Positions 26,184 to 34,610 of a DNA stretch of 64,000 bases are shown here, piece after piece. The stretch covers positions 186,001 to 250,000 of the forward strand of contig CAVRHY010000017.1 in the NCBI GenBank assembly GCA_963721105.1, read 5' to 3'. Origin of the DNA: Thermohalobaculum sp963721105. Lineage in GTDB: Bacteria > Pseudomonadota > Alphaproteobacteria > Rhodobacterales > Rhodobacteraceae. The position numbers were made by a program, and so were the translations under genes. Position 1 is the stretch's first letter, and each line of letters opens with the position of its first letter. The notes under the pieces were generated by a model. That model was not told where the DNA came from. It was given only the letters and a program-made list of their open reading frames with translations, and ran no database searches.

Positions 26184-27335
26184 CTATTCGGCCGCCTTGC
26201 GCATCGTTGCCAGCGTCTGCTCGCGGAACTTGAGCCACCAGCCGTACTGGTGCGGCCAGTCGTCGAGCGCCTCGATCATCGGGCGGCCGAGCGCGACCTC
26301 GGCCATCTGCGGCCAGGACGGGTTGACCAGCGCCTCGCGGCCGATGGCGATGATGTCGGCGTCGCCGTCCTGCAGGATGCGCTCGGCGTGGTGGGGGTCG
26401 ACGATCAGGCCGACGGCGATGGTGGCCAGCCCCGCCTCGCGGCGGATGCGGGCGGCGTAGGGGACCTGGTAGCCGAAATCGCGCCGGACGCGGGCGTTGG
26501 TGGCCGAGCCTCGCAGCCCGCCGGAGGAGGGGCAGAGAAAGTCGACGCCGAGCGCCTTGAGCCGGCGGGCGTACTCGACCGAGTCGTCCAGCTGCCAGCC
26601 GAGTTCGTCGCCGTCGACGGCCGAGATGCGGACCGAGACGGGCTTGTCGGCGGGCCAGGTCTCGCGCAGCGCGGCGGCGAGTTCCAGCGGCCAGCGGACG
26701 CGGCCCTCGAAGTCGCCGCCATAGCCGTCGGTCCGCGTGTTCGACAGCGGCGAGAGGAACTGGTGGACGAGGTAGCCGTGCGCGTTGTGGATCTCGAGCC
26801 AGTCGAATCCGGCGGCGAGGGCGCGGCCCGCGGCGGCGACCCAGTCGTCGGTCAGGCCCTTGAGCTCGGCGGTGGTGAAGGCGCGGGGCGTCAGGTAGCC
26901 CTCGTCGATCGGCTGGTCGGTCGGGCCGACGGGTTGCCACTGCTCCTCGCCGGCGGCGATGTTTTCCGGCGTCAGCGGGCCGTTGCCGTCCCAGGGGCGC
27001 TGCATCGAGCCCTTGCGGCCCGAGTGCGCGAGCTGGATGCCCGGCACCGCGTCCTGGCCGCGGATGAAGTCGGCGATGCGCCGCCACGGCGCGACCTGCT
27101 CGTCGGTCCAGAGGCCGGTGTCGCCGTTGGTGATGCGGCCCTCGCGCGTCACGGCGGTCGCCTCGGCGATCACCGTGCCGGCGCCGCCGATGGCGAAGCG
27201 GCCGAGATGCGCCAGGTGCCAGTCGTTCGGCACGCCCTCGACGGCCGAGTAGTTCGCCATGGGCGAGATCATCACGCGGTTCTTCAGCGTCAGGCCGCGC
27301 GCCGGCAGCGGCGTGAAGAGGAGCGGGGTCGGCAT
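26184..27335 (-). CDS. NADH:flavin oxidoreductase, Old Yellow Enzyme (YqjM/XenA type)
   Basis: A 383-residue FMN-dependent ene-reductase with a TIM-barrel fold. LKNRVMISPMANYSA, QLAHSGRKGSM, and the catalytic-site HNAHGYLVHQFLSP with YGGDFEGRVRWPLEL identify the YqjM/XenA subclass; IAVGLIVDPHHAERIL and DIIAIGREALVNPSWP form the phosphate-binding end. Such enzymes reduce activated C=C bonds or nitro groups of xenobiotics and endogenous enones. It is separated from uvrD by 80 nt. Physiological substrate unknown. Confidence 0.9.
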   Translation of the reverse strand: MPTPLLFTPLPARGLTLKNRVMISPMANYSAVEGVPNDWHLAHLGRFAIGGAGTVIAEATAVTREGRITNGDTGLWTDEQVAPWRRIADFIRGQDAVPGIQLAHSGRKGSMQRPWDGNGPLTPENIAAGEEQWQPVGPTDQPIDEGYLTPRAFTTAELKGLTDDWVAAAGRALAAGFDWLEIHNAHGYLVHQFLSPLSNTRTDGYGGDFEGRVRWPLELAAALRETWPADKPVSVRISAVDGDELGWQLDDSVEYARRLKALGVDFLCPSSGGLRGSATNARVRRDFGYQVPYAARIRREAGLATIAVGLIVDPHHAERILQDGDADIIAIGREALVNPSWPQMAEVALGRPMIEALDDWPHQYGWWLKFREQTLATMRKAAE

Positions 27336-27572
27336 GGGCGGTCCTCGGCTGGCGGCGGGTCCGGGGGGACTATCGGCAAAGGGCCGCGGGCAGGCAATGC
27401 CGCGCGCGATCCGGAGGGCGATGGTTGGTGCCTCTCGGGGTCGCTGGCCGGTCGCCCGCCAGGGTGGCCTGCCGGTCGCTGGCCGGTCGCCGATGGGCCG
27501 CCCGCCTGTCGGTGCTTGCGTCCGGCGCGGATCGCGCCATCTTCATGCGGGAATCCACCAAGGGAGCGCGCC

Positions 27573-28221
27573 ATGTTCGGGCTGATGAAAAAGACGTCGA
27601 TGCCGTCGCGCGAGACATGCGCTGGAAGGGCGCGAGTTCGCCATCCCCACCGCCGAGGCGCATTTCGTCAACGGGCGTCCGCTGAAGGGGCCGTACCCGG
27701 AAGGCTCGGCCATCGCGATGTTCGGCATGGGCTGCTTCTGGGGCGTCGAGCGGATGTTCTGGACGATGCCGGGCGTCTGGGTGACGGCGGTCGGCTATGC
27801 CGGCGGCTACACGCCGAACCCGACCTACCAGGAGGTGTGCAGCGGGCGGACGGGCCACAACGAGGTGGTGCGGGTCGTCTACGACCCGGCAAAGGTTTCA
27901 TACGAGGCGCTGCTGAAGCGGTTCTGGGAGGGGCACGACCCGACGCAGGGGATGCGCCAGGGCAACGATGTCGGCACGCAGTACCGGAGCGGCATCTACA
28001 CGTCCGACGCGGCGCAGGAGAAGGCCGCGCGCGAAAGCCTGGCGGCATTCCAGCCCCGGCTGGAGGAGGCGCGATACGGGCCGATCACGACCGAGATCGT
28101 GCCGGCGCCCGAGTTCTATTTCGCCGAGGATTATCACCAGCAGTACCTGGCGAAGAATCCCGGCGGCTATTGCGGCGTCGGCGGCACCGGGGTGAGCTGC
28201 CCCGTCGGCGTTGGCGTCTGA
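27573..28221 (+). pseudogene. msrA: Peptide methionine-S-sulfoxide reductase MsrA, N-terminal frameshift
   Basis: Repairs oxidised methionine (S-epimer). The ATG at 27573 has AAGGGAG upstream and encodes MFGLMKKTSMPSRET; near 27612-27620 (ACATGCGCTGG) one extra base throws out the frame, after which EGREFAIPTAEAHFVNGRPL and the catalytic segment FGMGCFWGVERMFW are read in another frame to the stop at 28221. The remaining domain is complete: GYAGGYTPNPTYQEVCSGRT, the EDYHQQYLAKNPGGYC end. An in-frame ATG at 27718 lies immediately before the GCFWG nucleophile motif, so a shortened product could still be made. The intact protein would have ~216 residues. Confidence 0.85.
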
Positions 28222-28451
28222 CCGTCGGCAGGTGAGCGGACGACGGGCGGGGCTGCACGGCGGCCCATAGCGAGGGGTCCGACTGCAAGGGTCCGCAGGG
28301 AGCCAGTCCGCAGACGGGTATGTCCGACGTGATCCGTTTGGGCGCGACGAACGCCCCGGGACGGCTGAACGAATTTGCAGGAAGCGGGCCGACTGCCCGG
28401 GTGAGCGAGTTGGCGGGAGCGGCCCGATCACCCCGGAAGGCCGGGCGGATC

Positions 28452-28493
28452 GACGGGCGGCATGCGCGGTGTGGGCCGCGCCTGCCGCCCGTC
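28452..28493. terminator. Hairpin after the large tadG-like gene
   Basis: GACGGGCGGCA at 28452 pairs perfectly with TGCCGCCCGTC ending at 28493, with a second inner stem GCGCGG/CCGCGC. It begins immediately beyond the stop of the tadG-like gene (28495) and lies between converging genes, so it could serve both. No T-run follows on either strand. Confidence 0.6.
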
Positions 28494-28494
28494 T

Positions 28495-30549
28495 TCAGCG
28501 GACGAGCTGGGCGACGAAACGCTGCGTGTAGGCGTCGTCGGTCACGTCCTGGATCAGCTCGACGTAGAGGCGCGTCTCGATGGAGGCTTCGAGATCGCAG
28601 CCGAGCTGGTTATAGCCACAGAAATGGCCCGGGGGCGAGGGCAGGTAGACGTCCATGATGCGGATATCGCTGGGCGCCACGTCGTAGCTGCCGGACTGGT
28701 TCCTGCCGGCCGAGGTCACGGAGCTGCAGTTGACGAAGGCGCTGCGGACGCGCCGCCGCTCGTAGCCGGGGTTCAGCAGGCCGGGCGCGCCGGACAGGGC
28801 GGTATATTCGTCCGGCCCCTGCTTGACGTACTTGGTGTCGTTCGAGGGCAGGTGCAGCATCAGCGTGTTCGCGTCGCTGTACTGCAGGATGCGCGAGTTG
28901 TTGCCGTAGGTGTGCAGCGACCCGTACTGCGCGCGCTCGAGCTTGTACATGTCGTACCAGGTGTTCACGTCGGCCGGCAGCGGCGTCGGGTTCGGATAGT
29001 ACATGTACTGCCAGTAGCTGCGCAGCCGCGACAGCGTGGTCGAGGCATTGACCGAGCCGCCCTTGTAGTAGTCGCCGACGAAGTCGTTGGTGCAGGCGCC
29101 GGCTGGATTGCTGACGGCGTACTTGCGGTAGGTGTTCTCGTGGCAGATGTCGTGGCCGATGCCGAGGCCGTACACGCGGAACAGCATCGTCATGCCGGGC
29201 ATCGGCACGGTGTCGTAGTAGTACGAGAACGCATCCGAGTAGGGCGCGACGTTGTAGTCGGGAATGCCGTCCTGCTTTGGCTCGGTGGCCGGGTCGGGGC
29301 CGAAGCGGTCGGCGCTTTCGTAGAACGTCGTCGCCAGCTTGTCGGGCTCGTAGAACTGCGCCCGGGTGATTCCCGTCGCGCCGATCGGCACGTTGTTGGT
29401 GATCGCCTCCCTGAAGGGCGGCAGCCAGTTGTCGAAGACGGTGTTCAGCGCGCGGCTGACCATGTCGCCATCGGCCGGCGCGATCGACAGCTCGGAGCCG
29501 GGGCCCCAGCAGACGGTCTCGTTGCGGGCGCGGGCCATCAGGCAGCGGTCGCGCGCCTCCATGTAGCCGGCCGAGGTCTCGTCGGTGACGTCCTCGCCGG
29601 CAAGCCCAAGAAGGTACTCCTTGGAGCAGACGCCGCCCGGGTCGGCGACCGGGTTGGTCAGGCGGAAGAGCTCGTTCTGGACGGTCCAGGGGTAGAGCGA
29701 GCCGTGCAGCGTGCCGTCGATGACGGGCGACTCGCCGAGGCCGAGGCCGGAATAGTTCGGCGCGAAATACATCAGCGACCGGCCGGGGACGGAATAGTCC
29801 GGGTCGTCGCTGGGCGTGTCGAGCGGGCTGGGGCTGATGTCCTCCCAAGGGTTGCAGAGCACCAGCGTGGAGAGGTCTGCGCAGGTCGTGCGCTGCATCG
29901 AGGCGGCGGCGACGGCGCTGAATTCGAGCTGCTCGGTCAGGTCCGGCGAGCGGTCGGGATCGTCCTCGGGCCGGCTCGTGTCGACCAGGCTGTTGGCGAT
30001 GTGGGCGACGACGCTCTGGATCTCCTTCTGCCGGGCGCTGACGACGACGAAGAGCGCGGCGTTCGAGGCCGCGGCCGCGTTGCCGCCGGCATAGACGGGC
30101 GCCGCGTCGGTCGCCGTGGCCAGCGCGGTGCCGGGCGGGAATGCCTCGGTCATGTCGTTCTGCAGCCTGTTCGACGGCGCCATCGTCGCGTAGAACGCCA
30201 GCCGCTCGACCTGGAAGGTGCCGACGCCGAGCCCGGCCTTGCTCATGAAGGGCAGCGAGCCGTCGAAGCCGTAAACGGCGTTCGTCGCCCGTTGGATCGC
30301 GTCGTCGCGGCCGTCGAGCTCGTTGGCCGCGACCAGCGCCATCTGGTCGGCGAAGGCCTGCATCTGCGAATGCGTGGTGTAGACGCGCCCCGAATCCAGC
30401 ACGAGCCCGGCGACGCCGAAGAGGAGAAGCGAGAAGATGATGATCTGGATGGTAACCGAGCCCCGCTGGTCGGCCGTGAACGCGCGGAAAGCGGCGATTG
30501 ACCGCCGCCGGGTAGACAAGGCACCGGGCATGAAGCCACGCAAAATCAT
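28495..30549 (-). CDS. Stand-alone TadG-like pilus/cell-surface protein
   Basis: A 684-residue protein with a TadE/TadG-type N-terminus: basic leader, QRGSVTIQIIIFSLLLFGVA and AGLVLDSGRVYTTHSQMQAF followed by ADQMALVAANELDGRDDAI, the TadG_N signature. The long extracytoplasmic part (residues ~60-684) has many Tyr, Asn, Pro and Cys residues and no Walker or catalytic motif I recognise; a von Willebrand-like fold is possible but no MIDAS is evident. I chose the ATG at 30549 behind GGGGGA; a longer form from 30636 is less likely. It is not near other pilus genes (the tad operon is ~14 kb away), and its copy in that operon is frameshifted, so it might substitute for it. Confidence 0.75.
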   Translation of the reverse strand: MILRGFMPGALSTRRRSIAAFRAFTADQRGSVTIQIIIFSLLLFGVAGLVLDSGRVYTTHSQMQAFADQMALVAANELDGRDDAIQRATNAVYGFDGSLPFMSKAGLGVGTFQVERLAFYATMAPSNRLQNDMTEAFPPGTALATATDAAPVYAGGNAAAASNAALFVVVSARQKEIQSVVAHIANSLVDTSRPEDDPDRSPDLTEQLEFSAVAAASMQRTTCADLSTLVLCNPWEDISPSPLDTPSDDPDYSVPGRSLMYFAPNYSGLGLGESPVIDGTLHGSLYPWTVQNELFRLTNPVADPGGVCSKEYLLGLAGEDVTDETSAGYMEARDRCLMARARNETVCWGPGSELSIAPADGDMVSRALNTVFDNWLPPFREAITNNVPIGATGITRAQFYEPDKLATTFYESADRFGPDPATEPKQDGIPDYNVAPYSDAFSYYYDTVPMPGMTMLFRVYGLGIGHDICHENTYRKYAVSNPAGACTNDFVGDYYKGGSVNASTTLSRLRSYWQYMYYPNPTPLPADVNTWYDMYKLERAQYGSLHTYGNNSRILQYSDANTLMLHLPSNDTKYVKQGPDEYTALSGAPGLLNPGYERRRVRSAFVNCSSVTSAGRNQSGSYDVAPSDIRIMDVYLPSPPGHFCGYNQLGCDLEASIETRLYVELIQDVTDDAYTQRFVAQLVR

Positions 30550-30638
30550 GTCTGCATCCCCCGAATCACGTTTTTCAGAACGCAATTGCACCCTGAGTTT
30601 GTAGCAAAATGGTGGCAGAATTTGCCAAATCTGCATTG

Positions 30639-30652
30639 CAATTCGCGAATTG
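30639..30652. promoter_or_regulatory. 14-bp perfect palindrome in the tadG-like/prmA divergent region
   Basis: CAATTCGCGAATTG is a perfect palindrome in the 133-bp AT-richer gap between the divergent tadG-like gene (start 30549) and prmA (start 30683), 31 nt upstream of the prmA ATG. It could be an operator for a dimeric regulator acting on either gene; the regulator is unknown. Confidence 0.4.
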
Positions 30653-30682
30653 GGCGCGAATCAGTCGGGGGGAGGGCCGCTG

Positions 30683-31549
30683 ATGGCGACCTGGACGGCG
30701 TTGACGACGCTGGCGGGCGAGACTGTGGCGCAGGCCCTGGGCGAGGCGCTGGAGCGGCTGGAGCCCGCGCCGACCGGCGTCGGCGTCTTCGAGATCGAGG
30801 ACGACTCGGGGCGCTGGGAGGTCGGTGGCTATTTCGAGGCGCCGCCGAACATTGCCGGGCTGGCCGTGCTGGCGGCGGTGCACGGGGCGGCGGAGTTCGC
30901 CGTCAGCCGGGTCGAGGAGCGCGACTGGGTGGCGCAGGTGCGCCGCGAGCTGCACCCCGTCCACGCCGGCCGCTTCACGGTCTACGGCGCCCATGATGCG
31001 CACGCGGTCGGGCTCGAGCGGGTCGGCCTGAAGATCGAGGCGGCGATGGCCTTTGGCACCGGCCATCACGCCACGACGCAGGGCTGCCTGCTGCTGATCG
31101 ACCGGCTGGCGCGGGCCGGCGTCCGGCCGAGGCGCGTGGCGGACATCGGCTGCGGCACGGGCGTGCTGGCGATGGCGGCGGCGCGGGTCTGGCGCGTGCC
31201 CTGCGTCGCCACCGACATCGACCCGGTGGCCGCGGCGACGGCGCGCGAGAACGTGCGGGCGAACCGGCTGGGGCCGTGGATCGTGACGGGCTGCGCGGTG
31301 GGCTTTCGCCATCCGGCGCTGCGCCGTGCGCCGGTCGACCTGGTCTGCGCGAACATCCTGGCCGGACCGCTGAAGCGGCTGGCGCCCGGGTTCGCGCGAC
31401 ACCTGGCCCCGGGCGGGCACGCCGTGCTGTCGGGGCTGCTGCGCGGCCAGGCGGCGGGCGTCGAGGCAGTCTTCCGCGGGCACGGAATGCGCTGCGTCGA
31501 TCGCGTGCGCCTGGGCGACTGGGTCAGCCTGCTGCTGCGGGCCGGGTGA
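30683..31549 (+). CDS. prmA: Ribosomal protein L11 methyltransferase PrmA
   Basis: S-adenosylmethionine-dependent class-I methyltransferase that trimethylates ribosomal protein L11. Of 288 residues, the N-terminal ~120 form the L11-binding region; the hinge/active segment AMAFGTGHHATTQGCLL is diagnostic for PrmA, followed by SAM motif I ADIGCGTGVLAMAAA (~residue 153), ATDIDPVAAATARENV and the motif IV VCANILAGPL (Asn in place). The ATG at 30683 follows GGGGGGAGGG. Monocistronic, closed by a good terminator. Confidence 0.93.
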   Translation: MATWTALTTLAGETVAQALGEALERLEPAPTGVGVFEIEDDSGRWEVGGYFEAPPNIAGLAVLAAVHGAAEFAVSRVEERDWVAQVRRELHPVHAGRFTVYGAHDAHAVGLERVGLKIEAAMAFGTGHHATTQGCLLLIDRLARAGVRPRRVADIGCGTGVLAMAAARVWRVPCVATDIDPVAAATARENVRANRLGPWIVTGCAVGFRHPALRRAPVDLVCANILAGPLKRLAPGFARHLAPGGHAVLSGLLRGQAAGVEAVFRGHGMRCVDRVRLGDWVSLLLRAG

Positions 31550-31555
31550 GACGAA

Positions 31556-31583
31556 AAAGGGCGGGCCCTGGGCCCGCCCCTTT
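31556..31583. terminator. Bidirectional rho-independent terminator
   Basis: AAAGGGCGGGCCC TG GGCCCGCCCCTTT: a near-perfect GC stem flanked by A-run and T-run, 7 nt after the prmA stop and between prmA (plus) and the converging DUF1127 gene (minus). It can work for both. Confidence 0.85.
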
Positions 31584-31661
31584 GGCGATCCGCCGGCGAT
31601 GCGCGGCGGGGCCGTGACCTGGTCGCGACGTCACGCGGACGTGCGCCCCGGCCGCCATGGC

Positions 31662-32006
31662 TCAGTACAGGCGGTAGCGCAGTTCCTCGACGTCGCAGCG
31701 CGTCAGGCCGATGTCGTCGAGCTGTGCCTCGCTGAGGCGGCCGAGCTCGGCGATCGTGCGGCGACGGGCGTTCCAGTCGGCGAACGCCGAGACGGTCCGC
31801 GCCAGGATGCCGGGGCGGCGGGGCTGGACGTCGGCGACGCTGAGGCCGATATCCTCGAGCTGGGCCGGGCTGAACGAGGCCAGCGTCGCGGCGCGCCGGC
31901 CGAGCGTGCCGAGCAGCAGGTCGACGGCGTCGGTCAGCGCCGTGGTCGCGCGGAAGATCGTGATGGCGCCGAAGGGCGCGGGGCGGTTGCCGTCGATGTA
32001 CGACAT
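31662..32006 (-). CDS. Small protein with two DUF1127 motifs
   Basis: A 114-residue protein with two copies of the DUF1127 (YjiS-like) signature: SFSPAQLEDIGLSVADVQPR (~44-63) and RLSEAQLDDIGLTRCDVEEL (~91-110). The second is preceded by the basic ARRRTIAELG segment usual for the domain; DUF1127 proteins normally have one copy in 50-90 residues. Small arginine-rich DUF1127 proteins of alphaproteobacteria are linked to phosphate/carbon metabolism and RNA maturation in some species. The role here is not known. Confidence 0.85.
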   Translation of the reverse strand: MSYIDGNRPAPFGAITIFRATTALTDAVDLLLGTLGRRAATLASFSPAQLEDIGLSVADVQPRRPGILARTVSAFADWNARRRTIAELGRLSEAQLDDIGLTRCDVEELRYRLY

Positions 32007-32229
32007 GGCTGGTTCTCCACAAAAAACCGGACAGCGCGAATCGCTGCCCGAACGATGTCGATGTAGATGGTCGCCCTTCGCCGCACAAATGCAGGCGTTG
32101 CATGATCGATTTGCGTTTTTCGCATGGATCGAATGTGGTTTCCGTCACATCGCGGGGCCGGGCGGGCGTGCATGCTGCTGGCTCCTGTTCCCGTTTCGTG
32201 CTAACGCTGCGGAAAAGCGGGGGGCAGGC

Positions 32230-32736
32230 GTGCGGGTGATCGGCTTCGATCCGGGGCTCAGGAGCACCGGCTGGGGCGTTGTCGAGTGGGCGGGCGGGCG
32301 GCTGAGCCACATCGCCAACGGCACGTGCTCGACGGCCAGCGGCGGCGAGCTGGCGGCGCGGCTGGCCTCGCTGCATCTGCAGATCGAGACCGTCATCGCC
32401 GGGCATGCGCCGGACGAGGCGGCGGTCGAGCTGACCTTCGTCAGCAAGGACGCGGTGGCGACGCTGAAGCTGGGGCAGGCGCGGGCGATCTCGCTGCTGG
32501 TGCCGGCGCAGCGCGGGCTGGCGGTCGCGGAATACGCGCCGAACGCCGTCAAGAAGGCGGTCGTCGGCGTCGGCCACGCCGACAAGCGGCAGATCCAGCA
32601 CATGGTCAGGCGGCTGCTGCCTGGCGTCACGCTGGCCGGGCCGGACGCCGCCGACGCGCTGGCCGTCGCCATCTGCCACGCCTGGGCGGCGGGCACGCGC
32701 TCGCGCCTGGCGGCCGCGGTCGGGGCCGGGCGTTGA
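32230..32736 (+). CDS. ruvC: Crossover junction endodeoxyribonuclease RuvC
   Basis: Holliday-junction resolvase, 168 residues, RNase-H fold. Catalytic acidic residues are visible: Asp in VIGFDPGLRSTGWG, Glu in AAVELTFVSKDA, and the two Asp of GPDAADALAVAI near the C-terminus; LKLGQARAISLL and VVGVGHADKRQIQHMV match the family. The GTG at 32230 opens the first beta strand. It is first of the ruvCAB cluster; 153 nt separate it from ruvA. Confidence 0.94.
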   Translation: MRVIGFDPGLRSTGWGVVEWAGGRLSHIANGTCSTASGGELAARLASLHLQIETVIAGHAPDEAAVELTFVSKDAVATLKLGQARAISLLVPAQRGLAVAEYAPNAVKKAVVGVGHADKRQIQHMVRRLLPGVTLAGPDAADALAVAICHAWAAGTRSRLAAAVGAGR

Positions 32737-32889
32737 GGGTGTGCGGTGCGGGGGCGGTGATCGGCGGGACCTCGGGCCGCACGTGGCCGGCGCTGGTCGT
32801 CGACTGCCACACCGGCGGCGGGCGCGTGCGCCCGCGTCGCCGCGGCGGCGATGCGGGGCGCGTGAGGGTTCGGCGGTGAGGGCTGCAGG

Positions 32890-33567
32890 GTGATCGGCAA
32901 GATTTCGGGCCGGATCGACTACAAGGCCGACGATCACGTGCTGATCGAGGCGGCGGGCGTCGGCTATGTCGTGCATTGCGGGCCGGGCACGATCGCGGCG
33001 CTGCCCGCGCCGGGCGAGGCTGCGGCGCTGTATACCGAGCTGGTCGTGCGCGAGGACCTGATGCAGCTGTTCGGATTCCGCACGCTGGCCGAGCGCGAGT
33101 GGCACAGGCTGCTGACCTCGGTGCAGGGGGTTGGCGCGCGCGTCTCGCTGTCGCTGATCGACGGGCTGGGGGTGGCGGGGCTGGGCCGCGCGCTGGCGGC
33201 GGGCGACGCGACCGCGCTGCGACGGGCGCAGGGCGTCGGGCCGAAGCTGGCGACGCGGATCGCCAGCGAGCTGAAGGGCAAGGCGCCGGCGATGATGGCG
33301 CTGGGCGCCGGGCCGCGCACCGCGCCGGCCGCGTCGCGCGAAGGCGCGGGGCAGGGCGGCAAGGCGAACGCGGCGCGGCCGGCGCCGGAGCCTTCGGCCG
33401 ACGACCGGGCGCTGGCGGCCAGCGCGGACGCGCTGTCGGCGCTGGTCAACCTCGGCTATGACCGCGGCGAGGCGGCGGCGGCGGTTGCCGAGGCGGGCGC
33501 CGAGGGCGTCGCCGACGAGGCCACGCTGATCCGCGCCGCGCTGCGCAGCCTGGGGAGGAACCTGTGA
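32890..33567 (+). CDS. ruvA: Holliday junction branch migration protein RuvA
   Basis: Tetrameric junction-binding protein, 225 residues, that loads RuvB. It has the OB-fold N-terminus MIGKISGRIDYKADDHVLIE, the helix-hairpin-helix pair LTSVQGVGARVSLSLIDGLG and AQGVGPKLATRIASELKGK, a long Ala/Gly linker, and a C-terminal three-helix domain (SALVNLGYDRGEAAAAV) that contacts RuvB. GTG start at 32890; its stop overlaps the ruvB start by 4 nt (GTGA). Confidence 0.95.
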   Translation: MIGKISGRIDYKADDHVLIEAAGVGYVVHCGPGTIAALPAPGEAAALYTELVVREDLMQLFGFRTLAEREWHRLLTSVQGVGARVSLSLIDGLGVAGLGRALAAGDATALRRAQGVGPKLATRIASELKGKAPAMMALGAGPRTAPAASREGAGQGGKANAARPAPEPSADDRALAASADALSALVNLGYDRGEAAAAVAEAGAEGVADEATLIRAALRSLGRNL

Positions 33568-34610
33568 GCGCCCCCGACCCGACCATCCGCCCGCAGGCGC
33601 TGCCCGAGGATGCGACGCCGGACGCGCCCGAGCGCAGCCTGCGCCCGCAGCGGCTGGACGACTTTACCGGCCAGGCCGAGGCGCGGGCGAACCTGGCCGT
33701 CTTCATCGAGGCGGCGCGGCGGCGCGGCGAGGCGATGGACCACCTGCTGTTCCACGGGCCGCCCGGCCTCGGCAAGACGACGCTGGCGCAGATCGTCTCG
33801 CGCGAGCTGGGGGTGAATTTCCGCATGACCTCCGGCCCGGTGATCGCGCGGCCGGGCGACCTGGCGGCGGTGCTGACGAACCTCGAGCCGCGCGACGTGC
33901 TGTTCATCGACGAGATCCACCGGCTGAGCCCGGTGGTGGAAGAAATCCTCTATCCGGCGATGGAGGATTTCGAGCTGGACCTGGTGATCGGCGAGGGGCC
34001 GGCGGCGCGCACGGTCAGGATCGACCTCGCGCCCTTCACGCTGATCGGCGCGACGACGCGGCTGGGGCTGCTGACGACGCCGCTCCGCGACCGCTTCGGC
34101 ATCCCGGTGCGGCTGGAGTTCTACTCGGAGGCCGAGCTGGGCGAGATCGTCGGGCGGGCGGCGCGCCTGCTGTCGCTGGACGCCGAGCCGGCGGGGCTGG
34201 CCGAGATCGCGCGGCGCGCGCGGGGCACGCCGCGCATCGCCAACCGGCTGCTGCGCCGGGTCGCCGACTTTGCCATGGTCGAGGAGGGCGGGCGGCTGAC
34301 GCGGGCGCTGGCGGCGCGCGCGCTGGCGCGGCTGGGGGTGGACGCGCTGGGGCTGGACGGCGCCGACCGGCGGTATCTGAGCCAGATCGCCGAGCATTAT
34401 GGCGGCGGCCCGGTCGGGGTCGAGACGATGGCGGCGGCGCTGTCCGAGGCGCGCGACGCCATCGAGGAGGTCATCGAGCCCTACCTGATGCAGGCCGGCA
34501 TGATCGCCCGCACCCCGCGCGGCCGGGTCCTGACGCCGGGCGCCTGGCGCCACCTGGGGCTGGAGCCGCCGCGGCGGGCGGGGCAGACGGAGCTGTTCGG
34601 GGAGGAGTAG
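33564..34610 (+). CDS. ruvB: Holliday junction DNA helicase RuvB
   Basis: AAA+ motor of branch migration, 348 residues. Walker A is HGPPGLGKTTLAQIV, Walker B VLFIDEIHRL, sensor 1 TLIGATTRLG, arginine finger LRDRFG, sensor 2 GTPRIANRLLRRV, and a C-terminal winged helix (EPYLMQAGMIARTPRGR). GTG start overlaps ruvA. Its stop overlaps the GTG of the next, frameshifted gene. Confidence 0.96.
   Translation: MSAPDPTIRPQALPEDATPDAPERSLRPQRLDDFTGQAEARANLAVFIEAARRRGEAMDHLLFHGPPGLGKTTLAQIVSRELGVNFRMTSGPVIARPGDLAAVLTNLEPRDVLFIDEIHRLSPVVEEILYPAMEDFELDLVIGEGPAARTVRIDLAPFTLIGATTRLGLLTTPLRDRFGIPVRLEFYSEAELGEIVGRAARLLSLDAEPAGLAEIARRARGTPRIANRLLRRVADFAMVEEGGRLTRALAARALARLGVDALGLDGADRRYLSQIAEHYGGGPVGVETMAAALSEARDAIEEVIEPYLMQAGMIARTPRGRVLTPGAWRHLGLEPPRRAGQTELFGEE

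Noticed and set aside
26103..27087. Extended N-terminus for the uvrD gene reaching into the Old Yellow Enzyme gene
   Set aside because: The extra ~330 residues are an out-of-frame reading of the OYE gene; MSGQVFDESAF at 26103 is a normal helicase start.
28462..30501. Plus-strand frame of 679 codons opposite the tadG-like gene
   Set aside because: The minus-strand reading has a proper start, ribosome site and TadG_N signature; the plus frame has none.
30575..30660. Possible third copy of the GTTCGGCAAY repeat in inverse orientation upstream of the tadG-like gene
   Set aside because: Only short stretches (TTTGGCAAAT, TTTTGCTA) resemble the repeat and the order is not preserved; resemblance judged to be chance.
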